From Cocos nucifera (Eukaryota > Streptophyta > Magnoliopsida > Arecales > Arecaceae), in the NCBI GenBank assembly GCA_006176705.1, contig QRFJ01000379.1, positions 744,001 through 808,000 on the forward strand: a DNA stretch of 64,000 nucleotides. Direction: 5' to 3'. Of this stretch, positions 11,132-21,459 are shown in pieces. Position numbers and translations under genes: made by a program. The notes beneath the pieces were generated by a model that was not told the origin of the DNA, made no database searches, and saw nothing but the letters and a program-made list of their open reading frames with translations. The stretch's first letter is position 1; each line of letters starts with the position of its first letter.

Positions 11132-12180
11132 ATGGATGGTGAGACAAGTTCAGTCTACAAATCCACCAACGAGCCACTCCAAGTGGAGAAGTCCGACTGT
11201 GCACTAGGAAGAAGCAACATCAAGAAAAATCCCATAAGCGACCAAAATACTTCATCCCATTCGGAGGGCTTGGTCACCCAAGTCTTGGAGTTATCCAAGA
11301 AGATGGAGATGATGTTGGGTTGGATTGTTGCACAAGTTAATCCAACATCGACATCGAAGAATGATCGTGAGGCCAGCCCATCCAAGGGGGAAGAAGAGTC
11401 CAGGACCAAAGAGGATAGTCACAGAAAGAGATCATTGGAGGAGAATATTCGACTGTTCAAGGTCGAAGCCCACATTGACATCCCAGTCTTTGATGGCTCC
11501 ATCGACATAAAGAAACATGATGCATGGATTGATCAACTTGAGACTTAGTTTAACCTCTATAGTAATACTAGCGAGGAGAAGGTATCATTTGCTCATTTAA
11601 AACTTCCTAATCATGCTCTTGTGTAGTAGAATTCTTGTATGAAAGCCCATGATACCGACAAGTTGATATGGGGACTCTTCAAGCGACTCATATGCCAAGA
11701 ATTCTACCCCATAGGATATTTGGAGGAGTGCTAGAGATGATGGCACCATCTACGCTAGAAGAAGGATCAATCTATGCAAGAATACATGATGGAATTCTGT
11801 TGACAAGCGATGGCACTTGCCATCTCTTTGGAGGACCAAGCGACATTGACTAAATTCACATCCGAACTGCATGCATCCATCAACATCGAACTTATCCTTT
11901 TCAAGGTCAGCGACCTTTTGAGTGCTAGCAACATGGCGATAGCAATCGAAAGGAAGAACAAGCCCCATGTAGAAAGGACCATGGGGAAGAATAAAGGAGG
12001 CTTTTCAAGTTCAAGGAAGAAAAGAAACAATAGGAAGGTGGCACTACTTCTTCAACCAGCTTTGAAAAGTATTGTAGCCATTGTAAAATCCTAGGTCATA
12101 GCCAAGATAAGTGCTGGAAGGTTCACCTCAAGCTCTTCCCAAAGAAATGGTGAAAAGACAACCCTGTGAAGAAAACAACT
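11132..12180 (+). pseudogene. Gypsy gag with CCHC zinc knuckle
   Basis: The reading starts at 11132 (MDGETSSVYK), 28 bp after the LTR. A hydrophilic N-terminus with a Ser/Lys/Glu-rich tract leads to PVFDGSIDIKKHDAWIDQLE, a retrotransposon gag core, where the frame meets a stop (11546). The rest is recovered in other frames (11810-12094). At about 12066-12116 there is an intact knuckle, CSHCKILGHSQDKC, with C-x2-C-x4-H-x4-C spacing. Gag would form the particle and bind RNA. It is broken by several stops. Confidence 0.82.
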
Positions 12181-12289
12181 AGATTGGCGGTTGAGGGGAC
12201 TCGACCAAACTTGGTGCAGTTGAGTCAATAGACCCAAGTCTATCACTAATGGCCAAGCCAAAGGTTATGGACTCGAGTTCTCCCCCTAC

Positions 12290-14170
12290 CTCCAATGACC
12301 TAGAAGCACTATTATTTATCATGTTTCAAGTCAAACAGGAAGTAGTTTGAGCCATAATCGACACAGGAAGTCAAAAGAACCTTATCTTGGCAAGCCTTGT
12401 CCAATAACTCAGGTTGGAAACAATACTATATCCTAACCCTTATCCTCTCGGTTGGATTCACAAGAATGTGTAGTATATAATTGATCATCAATGCGAGGTA
12501 TGATTTGCTATTACGAGTCAATTTATTGATGAAGTTTGATGTGAAGTCGTACCCCTAGATGTATACCAAATCATCCTGGGAAGTCCATATTTGTGGGATC
12601 AAGATGCCATCTACCATCGGCATGCCCATCGGTACCAACTTATCAAGGATGGAAAGAAATTTGTGATCGACGGCAAGAAGACAACCCAGAGTGGACATGG
12701 TGTCCATTGGTCAGGTCAAGAGGATGGAGAATGCCTGCCAAGGGTTCATCATCATGCTTATCCATCCTGTCAAGAAGGATGCTCTCATCTGTACCCTTGT
12801 AGCAACTTGCAAAAAGAAGGATGACAAGATACTATGATTGATTGGCCGATACCTAGCTCTCTTCTCAGAGGTGTCTGGGTTACCATCGCGAAGAGCAGTA
12901 GAGCATGAAATTCAACTCATCTCGAATGCTCCACTACCAAATTTGAGCATGTATGAAAATTTGGTGATGGAGAATGAAGAGATCCGATGTCAAGTGGTCG
13001 AGTTGGTAGAGAATGGAGTCATTCAACCAAGTAGCTCTCCTTGTGGATCATCGGTGGTGATGGTACCAAAGAAAGATGGTGGTTGGCATATGTGCATTGA
13101 CTACCAAGCACTCAACAAACTCATGATGAAGAATCGATACCCACTACCATGAATCGATGATTTGCTAGATCAATTAAAACATGCAAATATCTTCACCAAA
13201 TTAGATTTGAAGTTAGGCTACCACCAAGTTCACATTAAAGAGGAGGATACATGGAAGATGGCATTCAAGACATAATAGGGGTTGTTTGAGTGGCTGGTAA
13301 TGCCATTCGGACTTTGCAACACCCCAGCCACCTTCATGCACCTGATGAATGATATTCTTTAGGCATACATTGATAATTTTGTTATCGTTTACTTGGATGA
13401 CATCCTCATCTAGAGCCGATCTCAAGAAGAACACCTCGAGCACATAGAGAAGGTATTCGATCTCTTGGCGAAGCATCAACTCAAACTCAACCCCAAGAAA
13501 TGCGAGTTTGGGAAACAAACTCTCATCTACCTTGGATTTGTTGTGGGAGGCAAATTCAAATCGACCCTACCAAGATCAAGGTGATCATAGATTGGCCCGG
13601 CCTGAAGATGATCATAGAAGTATGAAGTTTCATGAAAGCTTGCCAATATGTCCAAAAGTTCATCTAGAACTTCTCGATCCTAGCCGCACCACTACATGCA
13701 CTGACAAAGGCGAACCAAAAATTTGAGTGGACTCAAAAATATGAGGATATATTTATTTTATTGAAGAGGAAGATTAGTAAGGTGGTTGTCTTAGCCTTAC
13801 CAAACCTACAATGACCATTTGAGTTAGAAGCTGATGCATTAGGATATGCCATGGGAGCAGTCTTGATGCAAGATGGTTGCCCCATGGCTTACTACTTGGA
13901 GATGTTTCAAGGAGCTTAGAAGAATTACCCAACTTATGATAAAGAATTGCTTGTCTTACGCTAAGCTGTGAAGCATTAGCATACCTACATCCTAGGGAAG
14001 GAAACAATAGTCCACTCCAACCACCAACCACTCCAGTATCTTCAAACTCAATCAAAATTACAGCAAGCACGTCACATAAAGTGGATGGCCTATCTTCAAC
14101 AATCCAATTTGGTGATCAAGTACAAGAGAAGCATTGAACAGAGTTGCTAACATGCTATATTATGCCTCTG
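12290..14170 (+). pseudogene. Gypsy protease, reverse transcriptase and RNase H
   Basis: The protease site IIDTGSQKNLI is at about 12355-12390, with a stop just upstream. RT begins near 12840 (LFSEVSGLPSRR) and includes VVMVPKKDGGWHMCIDYQALN, KLDLKLGYHQVHI, MPFGLCNTPATF and the catalytic YLDDILI at about 13392, followed by KHQLKLNPKKCEF. RNase H follows (13800-14100) with FELEADALGYAMGAVL and KNYPTYDKELL. At least seven stops interrupt it, several where CAG is expected. It cannot produce active enzyme in this form. Confidence 0.88.
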
Positions 14171-14219
14171 GTTGCAACTCTTTGTTTGTCTACTTTAGTG
14201 CAAGTACAACCTACCCAAA

Positions 14220-15440
14220 AGGAGTATACTAAGATGTACAAAGAGGATCCTGACTTCAAGGGTCTACTGGAGGAGCTACGAGTCAATACTCCCTCAATAT
14301 ATTCTTAGCGTGAGTGGCTTCTCTATGAGGGTGGACAATTATGTGTGCCACAAATGGCAGACTGCATTCTTTGGATGAGAGAGGCCCATACATCCAAGGT
14401 AGCAGGACAGTTTAGCATGACCAAGACTCTTTAGAATTTGCAAAGATATGTATATTGGCCAAGAATGCAACAAGACGTGGCTTATTTCATGAGGGGATGT
14501 GCCTTATATAGCACCTCCAAGCCTTCCAATGGCAAACTAGGCCTCTACCTATCATTACCAGTTCCAACAAGACCTTGGGAGAGTATTTTCATGGATTTTA
14601 TTGGTGGATTGCCCAAAACGAGAAGAGGTCATGATTACCTTTTCGTGATCGTAGATCGATTTTCCAAGATTGTGGAGCTTGTGCCATGCAAGAAGTCAAT
14701 CATGGAGAGGAAGCTGCACGGCTTTTCTTTCAATATGTGTGAATACACTTTGGTCTTTCTTCATCAATTATCTCCGATAGGATAGCTGATTTTTGAGTAG
14801 CTTTTGGAGATCTTTGTGGAACACGATGGACACTCAACTACAAAGGAGCACCACCTTTCATCCACAAACTGGCAACCAAACCGAGGTGGTAAACCACACT
14901 ATGGTACATCTCTTGAGAGGCTACAACTCAAGACATCCAAAGATATGGGATGAAAATCTTTCCTATCTACAGTTTGCTTTCAATTGCATGGTGCATGGGT
15001 CTACATTAAGATCTCCTTTTAAGGTATGCCTTGGGTTTATTGCAGAGTCCATTTGATATGCATTTTGCTACAAACTCTACTCCAAAGCATGCCAAAGAAG
15101 AGGACCAAATCTTTCGGGCCAAGAAGTTCCTAGAAAGTATTCAAAAAGTACATACCAAAATTGAGATACAACTTCAAAAGACCCAAGAGAGGTACAAGAA
15201 GAGACATGACTGGCACCGAACGAAAGGTGATTTTCAAGTTGGTGATCTTGTGTGGTTACACTTAGGGAAAGAAAGACTCAAAGGAGAAGGTAGGAAACTC
15301 AAACCAATACGTTATGGAGAAGCCACTTGAGGAAGATACCTTAGCAGAGAAGAAGACCATTACAACATGAAAAGGCATAAGAATTTCTTATCAGATCAGG
15401 TGCAAGGGACAAAGACCAAGTGCTTTAAGATGGTTCACTA
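14220..15440 (+). pseudogene. Gypsy integrase
   Basis: The zinc-binding domain ends in RYVYWPRMQQDVAYFMRGC with the last Cys pair altered (CALYSTSKPS). The core has PWESIFMDFIGGLPKTRRG and VDRFSKIVELVPC. The middle Asp block is lost across a frame break near 14785-14793. The block FHPQTGNQTEVVNHTMVHLLRGY, with the catalytic Glu, follows (14793-15056). The C-terminal GPY-like part has HWHRTKGDFQVGDLVWLHL (15031-15330). The remaining 120 bp show no clear chromodomain. Confidence 0.87.
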
Positions 15441-15519
15441 AGGAAGCTGATGAGGCCAAGTTTCCTCATCTCAAGTTTTGAAGATTCAAAGGGACTTGAA
15501 TCCCCTAAATGGGAAGCCT

Positions 15520-16003
15520 TGATCCGGGAGGATCAAGAGAAAATCAGGCTACACAAATCAAGTAACCAGAAATGCATGAAGAAAGAACATCTTGAGTGGA
15601 TTGGGAAGATAAGAAACCAATTCACCATAATTGATCTGGGAGGATCAAGAGAAAATCAGGCTACATAAAATGGATAACTTGAAATTTGAGAAAAAAGAAA
15701 ATCTTGGATGGATTGGGAAGGCAAGAAAATAATTCACCATAAATGGTGGATCTAAATAATTTTCCATAAGTTTTGAATCCAAAATTATTCAAGAGATTCT
15801 ACTTTTATATTTTAATCCAAAATTATCCAAGAGATTTTACTTTTGTAACCACCTGCTCCTAGTCCATAAAAAGAAAGGCATAAGAAGAAATAAATACAAT
15901 CAATAGTCTTTCTTCTTTACTAGTTCTCATCCTTTCTCTCTCCTTTCCTCTAGAAAAAAAAATATATCATGTATCAAATTGATCTTCGAACATAGATGGA
16001 TCA
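15520..16003 (+). repeat. Gypsy right LTR, 484 bp
   Basis: Same length and boundaries (TG at 15520, CA at 16003) as the left LTR. It is preceded by a purine-rich stretch, aaatgggaagcct (about 15507-15519), the probable polypurine tract. Differences from the left LTR are scattered single bases plus compensating small indels. Confidence 0.92.
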
Positions 16004-16490
16004 TATATTTAGAATTTTTAGATGGTGTGCCATAGACCATAGTGGGATGGACTGTCGAGTAGTCGATGGGGTGATTTCTGCTGAATATAGGGAGGATGTA
16101 GAGTACTTCTATGATTTTGCTTTTGAAAATGTAGCACTCTTATATTAAGGATGGGCTCATTGCTTTTGTAACATATATGATAATAAAGAAATATTTGATA
16201 GGGTTACAATTACAGTCTATTCATATAAGGATAGATTTATGTCCAACTATAAGCATTAGTACTTATATGGAAAGATGTGGAAGAAAGTTGTAAGGGTTAG
16301 AAACAAGTAGGATAGGGACATAGATAGAATGGTAGACATGGTTATGGATGCGGTTGGTCCTAAATTTAACTAAAATATGGAGGATAATCTAGAAGCTAGC
16401 AGCGATGATTTCTATCACATGATGAAAGATACTGATAAACCACTATGGCTGAGATATGAAACACACACTGTATTATCACCCATATACAGT
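16004..16490 (+). pseudogene. CACTA TNP2-type transposase, N-terminal fragment
   Basis: After the TATAT duplication (16004-16008), the sequence continues the CACTA leader from 10615. It then enters the transposase N-terminal domain: GMDCRVVDGVISAEYREDVEYFY, later DRDIDRMVDMVMDA and NLEASSDDFYHMMKDT. It is homologous along its length to the minus-strand copy at 36937-36500. The equivalent of the start ATG (36937) is ATA here (at about 16033), and internal stops occur. Similarity stops near 16490, where unrelated LTR-like sequence begins. Confidence 0.85.
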
Positions 16491-16915
16491 GGTGACGGCC
16501 TATAGCTTAGGTGTGATCGGACTGCTAGAGCTCATTTTTGATCACGATCCAATGGTCAAGGTTGATGCCAGCTGAATGGAGTTTGGGGGGCTTTATTGCA
16601 CAATCCGAAGGTCCAAAATCTCCAATTGCATGATCGGACGACCAGCATCAATTCCAAGCACTAAAGAATGGATTTTTGGATGATTTTCGATCATTTGATC
16701 ATGATTTGATGGCCAACGAGATCTAGAGTTTTGTATTAACAGCAGATGGTGCACTCTTTGAGTTCTTTTATAAATCTTAATTTGATTTTCACCTGAACTC
16801 TTCCTCGCTAGACATCCACTCCACTCTATTTAAAGACCCCTAGGCCGAATGAAATAATTTATCTTTGATTTGAGAGAGGGAAAAGTATAGGGTGTGAGGC
16901 AATTATTAGGTTCCT
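16490..16915 (+). other. Probable LTR fragment of a Gypsy-like element
   Basis: The 3' half has a TATA-like ctatttaaagacccctaggc (16837-16856) followed by gagagagggaaaagtatagggtg. This resembles the minus strand of the LTR at 60003-61675 near 60690-60725, where tatttaaaggaccccaggcc is followed by gagagaaaacggtatagggtg. Repeated atccaatgg/gatcatttgatc words precede both. No terminal repeats or target duplication could be assigned, so this is a fragment call. Confidence 0.45.
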
Positions 16916-17523
16916 AAAATGAAATAATTATATGATAATTGGATCATAGCCTCCCATTAAAGTGGATGATAATGGATCCATCAATTGGATAATCATTGGA
17001 GGTCCAAAGGCCTGGTGCTTATCAGTTGATGGAATTATCATTCATTATATGATCTCTTGGATACATCTTTCTAAATGGTGGTCAGGTAGGCCAACCAAAG
17101 TTGGGCCTGATCATTCATTAGTTGGATGGGATAAGTATGGTCATGTTAATGGTTGGACCTAACTAGACCCTTTTCTGAGAAGGCCAAAGCCAATTGATCA
17201 GGGCCTGGGATAAAATTTAATTATTAAAAATTATTTAGAGAAATAATTGGTTATGAACCTATCCTTAGATGTACATGGGTGGGCCAACCAAAGTTGGGCT
17301 CGTGTACAATCTATGTGGATTCTAGTATCCACTAAGAAATTAAGATAATTCCCCGAATTAGAGGTAGAGGCTATCAATTCAAATAAAATAGTAGGAGATC
17401 TTTTTGATTAAAATCCAAATCTTTAGGTTTAATGAATCAATTACTAATTAGGTTTTAATTTTTCTTTGTATAGATATAGCCACTTCTCTATCGCTCTGAT
17501 CATTGTTGGACAATGATAAATTG

Positions 17524-18119
17524 GTGAGACCCAACTTCGACAGCTAGTATCGAAAGTTGATGATTGTCCTAGAGCATGAACGGATCCTATATGTGCTGAC
17601 GGATCCAGCACCTGAGGAACCAGCTGTTAATACACATGGAATAGTTAGAGATTCTTATCAAAAGTGGCTCAGTGATCGAACCACGGTGTGCTGCATTATG
17701 CTGGTTGCGATAAGCGACGAGTTCAATCACAAGTTTGAGACAGCTCAGCCAAACAAAATGCTTCAAGTATTGAAGAAATCTTTTGCCACACTCGATGACG
17801 TTGAGAGGCACAGGACTAGTTGTGCCATCTTCAACGCTTGAATGCGGGATGGTGCCTCTATCACTGATCATGTATTATACATGATCGAGCTAATAGAGTG
17901 CTTGAGCAAGCGACTTTCTTTTATATAAATAACTTAAGAAAAGATGCAATACTGAACTCGCTGCCTAAGTCTTATCTTCCATTCCTTACACATTATAGAA
18001 TGTCAAAGCCTGAAGTAGACTACCATGGGTTACTGGGGTTACTTCAGAACTTTGAGAAGGATCACCAACTCCATAAGGAGTCGGTGAACTTAGTGGGAGG
18101 TTTGTTTTCTCATTCTTGA
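17524..18119 (+). pseudogene. Copia gag fragment (UBN2-type)
   Basis: The frame 17557-17841 gives YRKLMIVLEHERILYVL just upstream and within, then a UBN2-like region (CCIMLVAISDEFNHKFETAQ, LKKSFATLDDVERHR). After a stop at 17839 it continues in another frame as SITDHVLYMIELIECLSKR and then ILNSLPKSYLPFLTHYRMSK (17898-18119). No start codon is convincing near 17524. It would have been the particle protein. Confidence 0.8.
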
Positions 18120-18760
18120 TCCTTTGGAAAAGGAAAGAAGAATAAGAAGAAGAAAGCTAAGAATGTGCATATTCATGCTAGGATACCTGTACAGGCTCAG
18201 ACCCCAAACACCAAACCTGATAAGAGTCAAGTCGAATGCTTCTTTTGTAAGAAGTGGAGGCACTGGAAGAGAAACTATCCTTAGTACATTGCCTTCTTGG
18301 ATGCAAACAGGCAGAGAAAGAAGCAAGCTATTGCTGGGCAAGGTATTTATATGATAACTCCTTGCAATTTTTCTATTTGTGATATTATTGACTAGGTATT
18401 GGATATCGATAGTCCTTACCATATTTGCAATTCGTTGTAGGGATTGCAGGTCAATAGAAGATTCGAACAAGATGAGAGATTCCTGAATGTTGGAGATGAA
18501 AGATCAATTTCAGTTCTAGCTTTAAAAATTTTAAAACTTATATTTGAATCTCATACTGTTGTTCTTAGTGATTATCATTTCTATCCTAGTTTCTTTTTAA
18601 ATATCATTTTTGTAGGCCTTTTGGCCATAAACAATTATAAAATTTTAATAAAAAAATGAGTTTGTAATATCATTGTGAATAGTGTCACTATTTTCTATGC
18701 ATAATTGAATAATGGTGTATATATATTATGACAATCTGTTAATATAGACTATTCTACTAG
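18120..18760 (+). pseudogene. Copia nucleocapsid knuckle and protease remnant
   Basis: At 18236-18280 the zinc knuckle reads CFFCKKWRHWKRNY, so the fourth ligand is Tyr in place of Cys. The protease site is at about 18400-18420: the expected D-S/T-G is DIDSPYHIC, which lacks the Gly. Stops occur before and within this part. The stretch 18500-18760 is AT-rich and codes for nothing I can recognise beyond the decayed protease to integrase linker. Confidence 0.7.
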
Positions 18761-18779
18761 CAAGCACCCTAGATTAGAT

Positions 18780-19830
18780 AGTGTATCAGATATCTACTTA
18801 TGGCACTGTAGGCTAGGCCATATAAATAAGAACAGGATAAACAGGTTGACTCAGGAGAGAATCTTTGAAGTTAATGATTATGAATCACTTCCAATCTGTG
18901 AGTCTTATCTTCTTGGTAAAATGACCAAGTCATCTTTCACTGAAAAAGATGAGAGAGCCAATGAGCTCTTAGGTCTAGTATATACTAATGTATATGGACC
19001 AATGAGCACAAGTGCCAGAGATGGATATATCTACTTCATCACTTTCATAGATGATCTATCTAGATATGGATATGTTTATCTGATGAAACATAAGTCAGAT
19101 TCTTTTGAAATGTTCAAACGATTCCAAAGTGAAGTAAAAAAATAATCTAGAAAGAGTATTAAAACTCTTCGACCTGATCGAGAAGGAGAATATCTTTCTG
19201 ATGAGTTTCTCATATATCTAGGAGAGAATGAAATTCTCTTTCAATGGACCCCTCTTAGAACACCACAGCATAATGGTGTGTCTAAAAGAAGGAATCGAAC
19301 TTTGTTTGACATGGTCCGATCCATGATGGGATTTACCAGCTTGCCGATATCCTTCTAGAAATATGCACTTAAATTGGCTTGTTATCTATTAAATAGGATT
19401 CTAAGTAAGTCTGTAGTTAAAACCCCATATGAGATATGGACAGGATGTAAACCAGCACTTTCACATCTTAAAATTTGGAGGTGCTCGGCTTATGTCAAAC
19501 GTTAGTTACAAACAAACTTGGACCTAGGTCTGACAAGTGTACATTCATAAGGTATCTAAAAGAGGCCAAAGAATACTATTTCTACCATGCTAATGAATAA
19601 AAGGTGTTTGTCAGCCTTAGGACAATCTTTTTGGAAAAGGAGTTTCTTGATAAAGGAACTATTGTCTCTAAGGTTGAACTTGATGAAGTTCAACAGGTAG
19701 AAAGTCTGATACAGAATGTTGAACCTAAGTTGGATTTGATTAGATCAGATCCGAAGCCTAGTGAACCTAAACCATTAAGACGATCTAGCAAAGTACCCCA
19801 CCATCCAGACAGATACTATGGATTCTTGAT
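18780..19830 (+). pseudogene. Copia integrase
   Basis: The zinc-binding block has LWHCRLGHINKNRINRL and CESYLLGKMTK, where the second Cys is Tyr. The core shows LVYTNVYGP (catalytic Asp replaced by Asn), FITFIDDLSRYGYVYLMKH, then DREGEYLS and TPQHNGVSKRRNRTL, with Lys at the place of the catalytic Glu. The C-terminal part has LLNRILSKSVVKTPYEIWTG and LKIWRCSAYVKR. With two of three catalytic residues changed and several stops, it is inactive. The frame 19604-19834 is the linker to RT, with LRRSSKVPHHPDRYYGFL. Confidence 0.85.
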
Positions 19831-19889
19831 CTAGGATGGTGATCCCATCGAACTCGATGAGAACGATGAGGATCTGATCACTTATATGG

Positions 19890-21442
19890 ATGCGATGTAA
19901 AGATCCGACTCTGAGAAATGGCTAGAAGCCATGAGATCTGAAATAGATTTCATGAAGATCAATGATGTATGAATATTAGTTGACCCACCTGAAGGGATTA
20001 AATCCATTGGGTGTAAATGGGTCTTCAAAAGGAAGAGGGGCGCAGACGAAAAAATGAAGATCTATAAAGACCATCTGATTGCCAAGGGGTATCATCAACG
20101 TTATGATATTGACTATGATGAGACGTTCTCTCCTATAGCAATGCTCAAGTCCATTCGGATCATGCTTGCCATTGCTGCCCATCTGGACTATGAGATCTGG
20201 TAGATGGATGTGAAGATAGCTTTTCTAAATGGAGAGCTGATCGAAGAGATTTATATGATACAACCTAAAGGATTAACATCCACAGATGAGTTCAAAGTGT
20301 GCAAGCTTTAGAGATCCATTTATGAATTAAAGTAGGCATCTCAGAGTTGAAACAAATATTTTGATAAAGTGATCAAAATGTATGGCTTCGTTAAGAATGG
20401 AGAATCCTGCATTTATAAATAGGCAAATGGTCCAACAGTGGTATTCCTTATTTTGTACGTGGACGATATTCTCTTAATCGAAAATGAGATTCCCACACTA
20501 CAAGGAATAAAAGTTTGATTGTCATCATAGTTCTCCATGAATGATTTGGGTGAAGCATCCTACATCCTAGGGATGAAGATCTATAGGAATAGATCTAAAA
20601 GGATGCTTGGTATATCCTAGTTCACGTACATAGAAACTATACTGAAGAGGTTCGGCATGGAGAATTCCAAAAAGGGCTATCTTTCGATAGGCTAAGAAAT
20701 TTTTCTCTCAATGAATGATTGTCCGATAACTCCTGAAGAGAGAGAGCATATGAGTAAAATTTTATATGCTTCGATAATGGGGTCTATTATATATGCAATG
20801 ACATATATGAGACCAAACATGGCATACTCACTAGGAGTGGTGAGTAGGTACCAGTCTGACCCTGGAGAAAATCATTAGAAGGTGGTTAAAACCATCTTGA
20901 AGTATTTAAAAAATACTAAAAACCAATGATTGATTTATGGTGAGTCAGATCTGAAGCTTGTGAGATTTACAGACTCCAGCTTTCAATCTGATCATGATGA
21001 TAGTAAAAGTATGTCGAAATATATCTTTACTCTAAATGATGGAGTCATCTATTGAAAAAGTTTCAAGCAGTATACAGTGGCTGACCCTATTTGTGAAGCA
21101 GAGTACATGATAGTATCAGATGCAGCAAAGGAAGCTATGTGGCTAAGAAAGTTCATCACCGAGCTTGGAGTAGCACCCTCCATTGATGGTCCAGTCCTGC
21201 TTTACTGCGACAGCACTGATGCCATAGCTCAAGCAAAGAAATCGAAGGCACATCAGTGGACAAAGCATATTTTGCATCATTTTCATTTGGTCCGTGAGAT
21301 CATGGATCGTGATGACATCGACCTTCAGAAGATCGATGGAAAGAAGAACCTAGCCGATCCCTTCACTAAAGTCCTGACAATCAAGGAGTTCGATAACCAT
21401 AAGTCGAAGATGGGTATTAGATACTATGTCGAGTGGCTTTAG
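19890..21442 (+). pseudogene. Copia reverse transcriptase and RNase H
   Basis: RT blocks appear in order: SEKWLEAMRSEIDFMKIND, PPEGIKSIGCKWVFKRKRG, YDIDYDETFSPIAMLKSIR, MDVKIAFLNGELIEEIY and the catalytic LYVDDILLIENEI (about 20453). RNase H is the best-kept part. The open frame 21077-21442 has CEAEYMIVSDAAKEAMWLRKF, YCDSTDAIAQAKKSKAHQ and LADPFTKVLT and ends at a natural stop. RT carries about ten stops, mostly where Gln CAG or Trp TGG is conserved in relatives. No enzyme could be made. Confidence 0.87.
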
Positions 21443-21459
21443 GACAAGTAGGAGTTATT

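Larger units (their letters stand above)
10621..16003 (+). mobile_element. Ty3/Gypsy LTR retrotransposon, complete but decayed
   Basis: A 5383-bp element with two 484-bp LTRs, a perfect 5-bp target duplication, a primer-binding site, gag, and pol in the order PR-RT-RH-INT, which defines Ty3/Gypsy. The small size and short LTRs suggest a small chromovirus such as the Reina group, but no chromodomain could be confirmed at the C-terminus, so the lineage is tentative. Stops and frameshifts occur throughout pol. It is inserted in the 5' region of a CACTA element. Confidence 0.94.
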
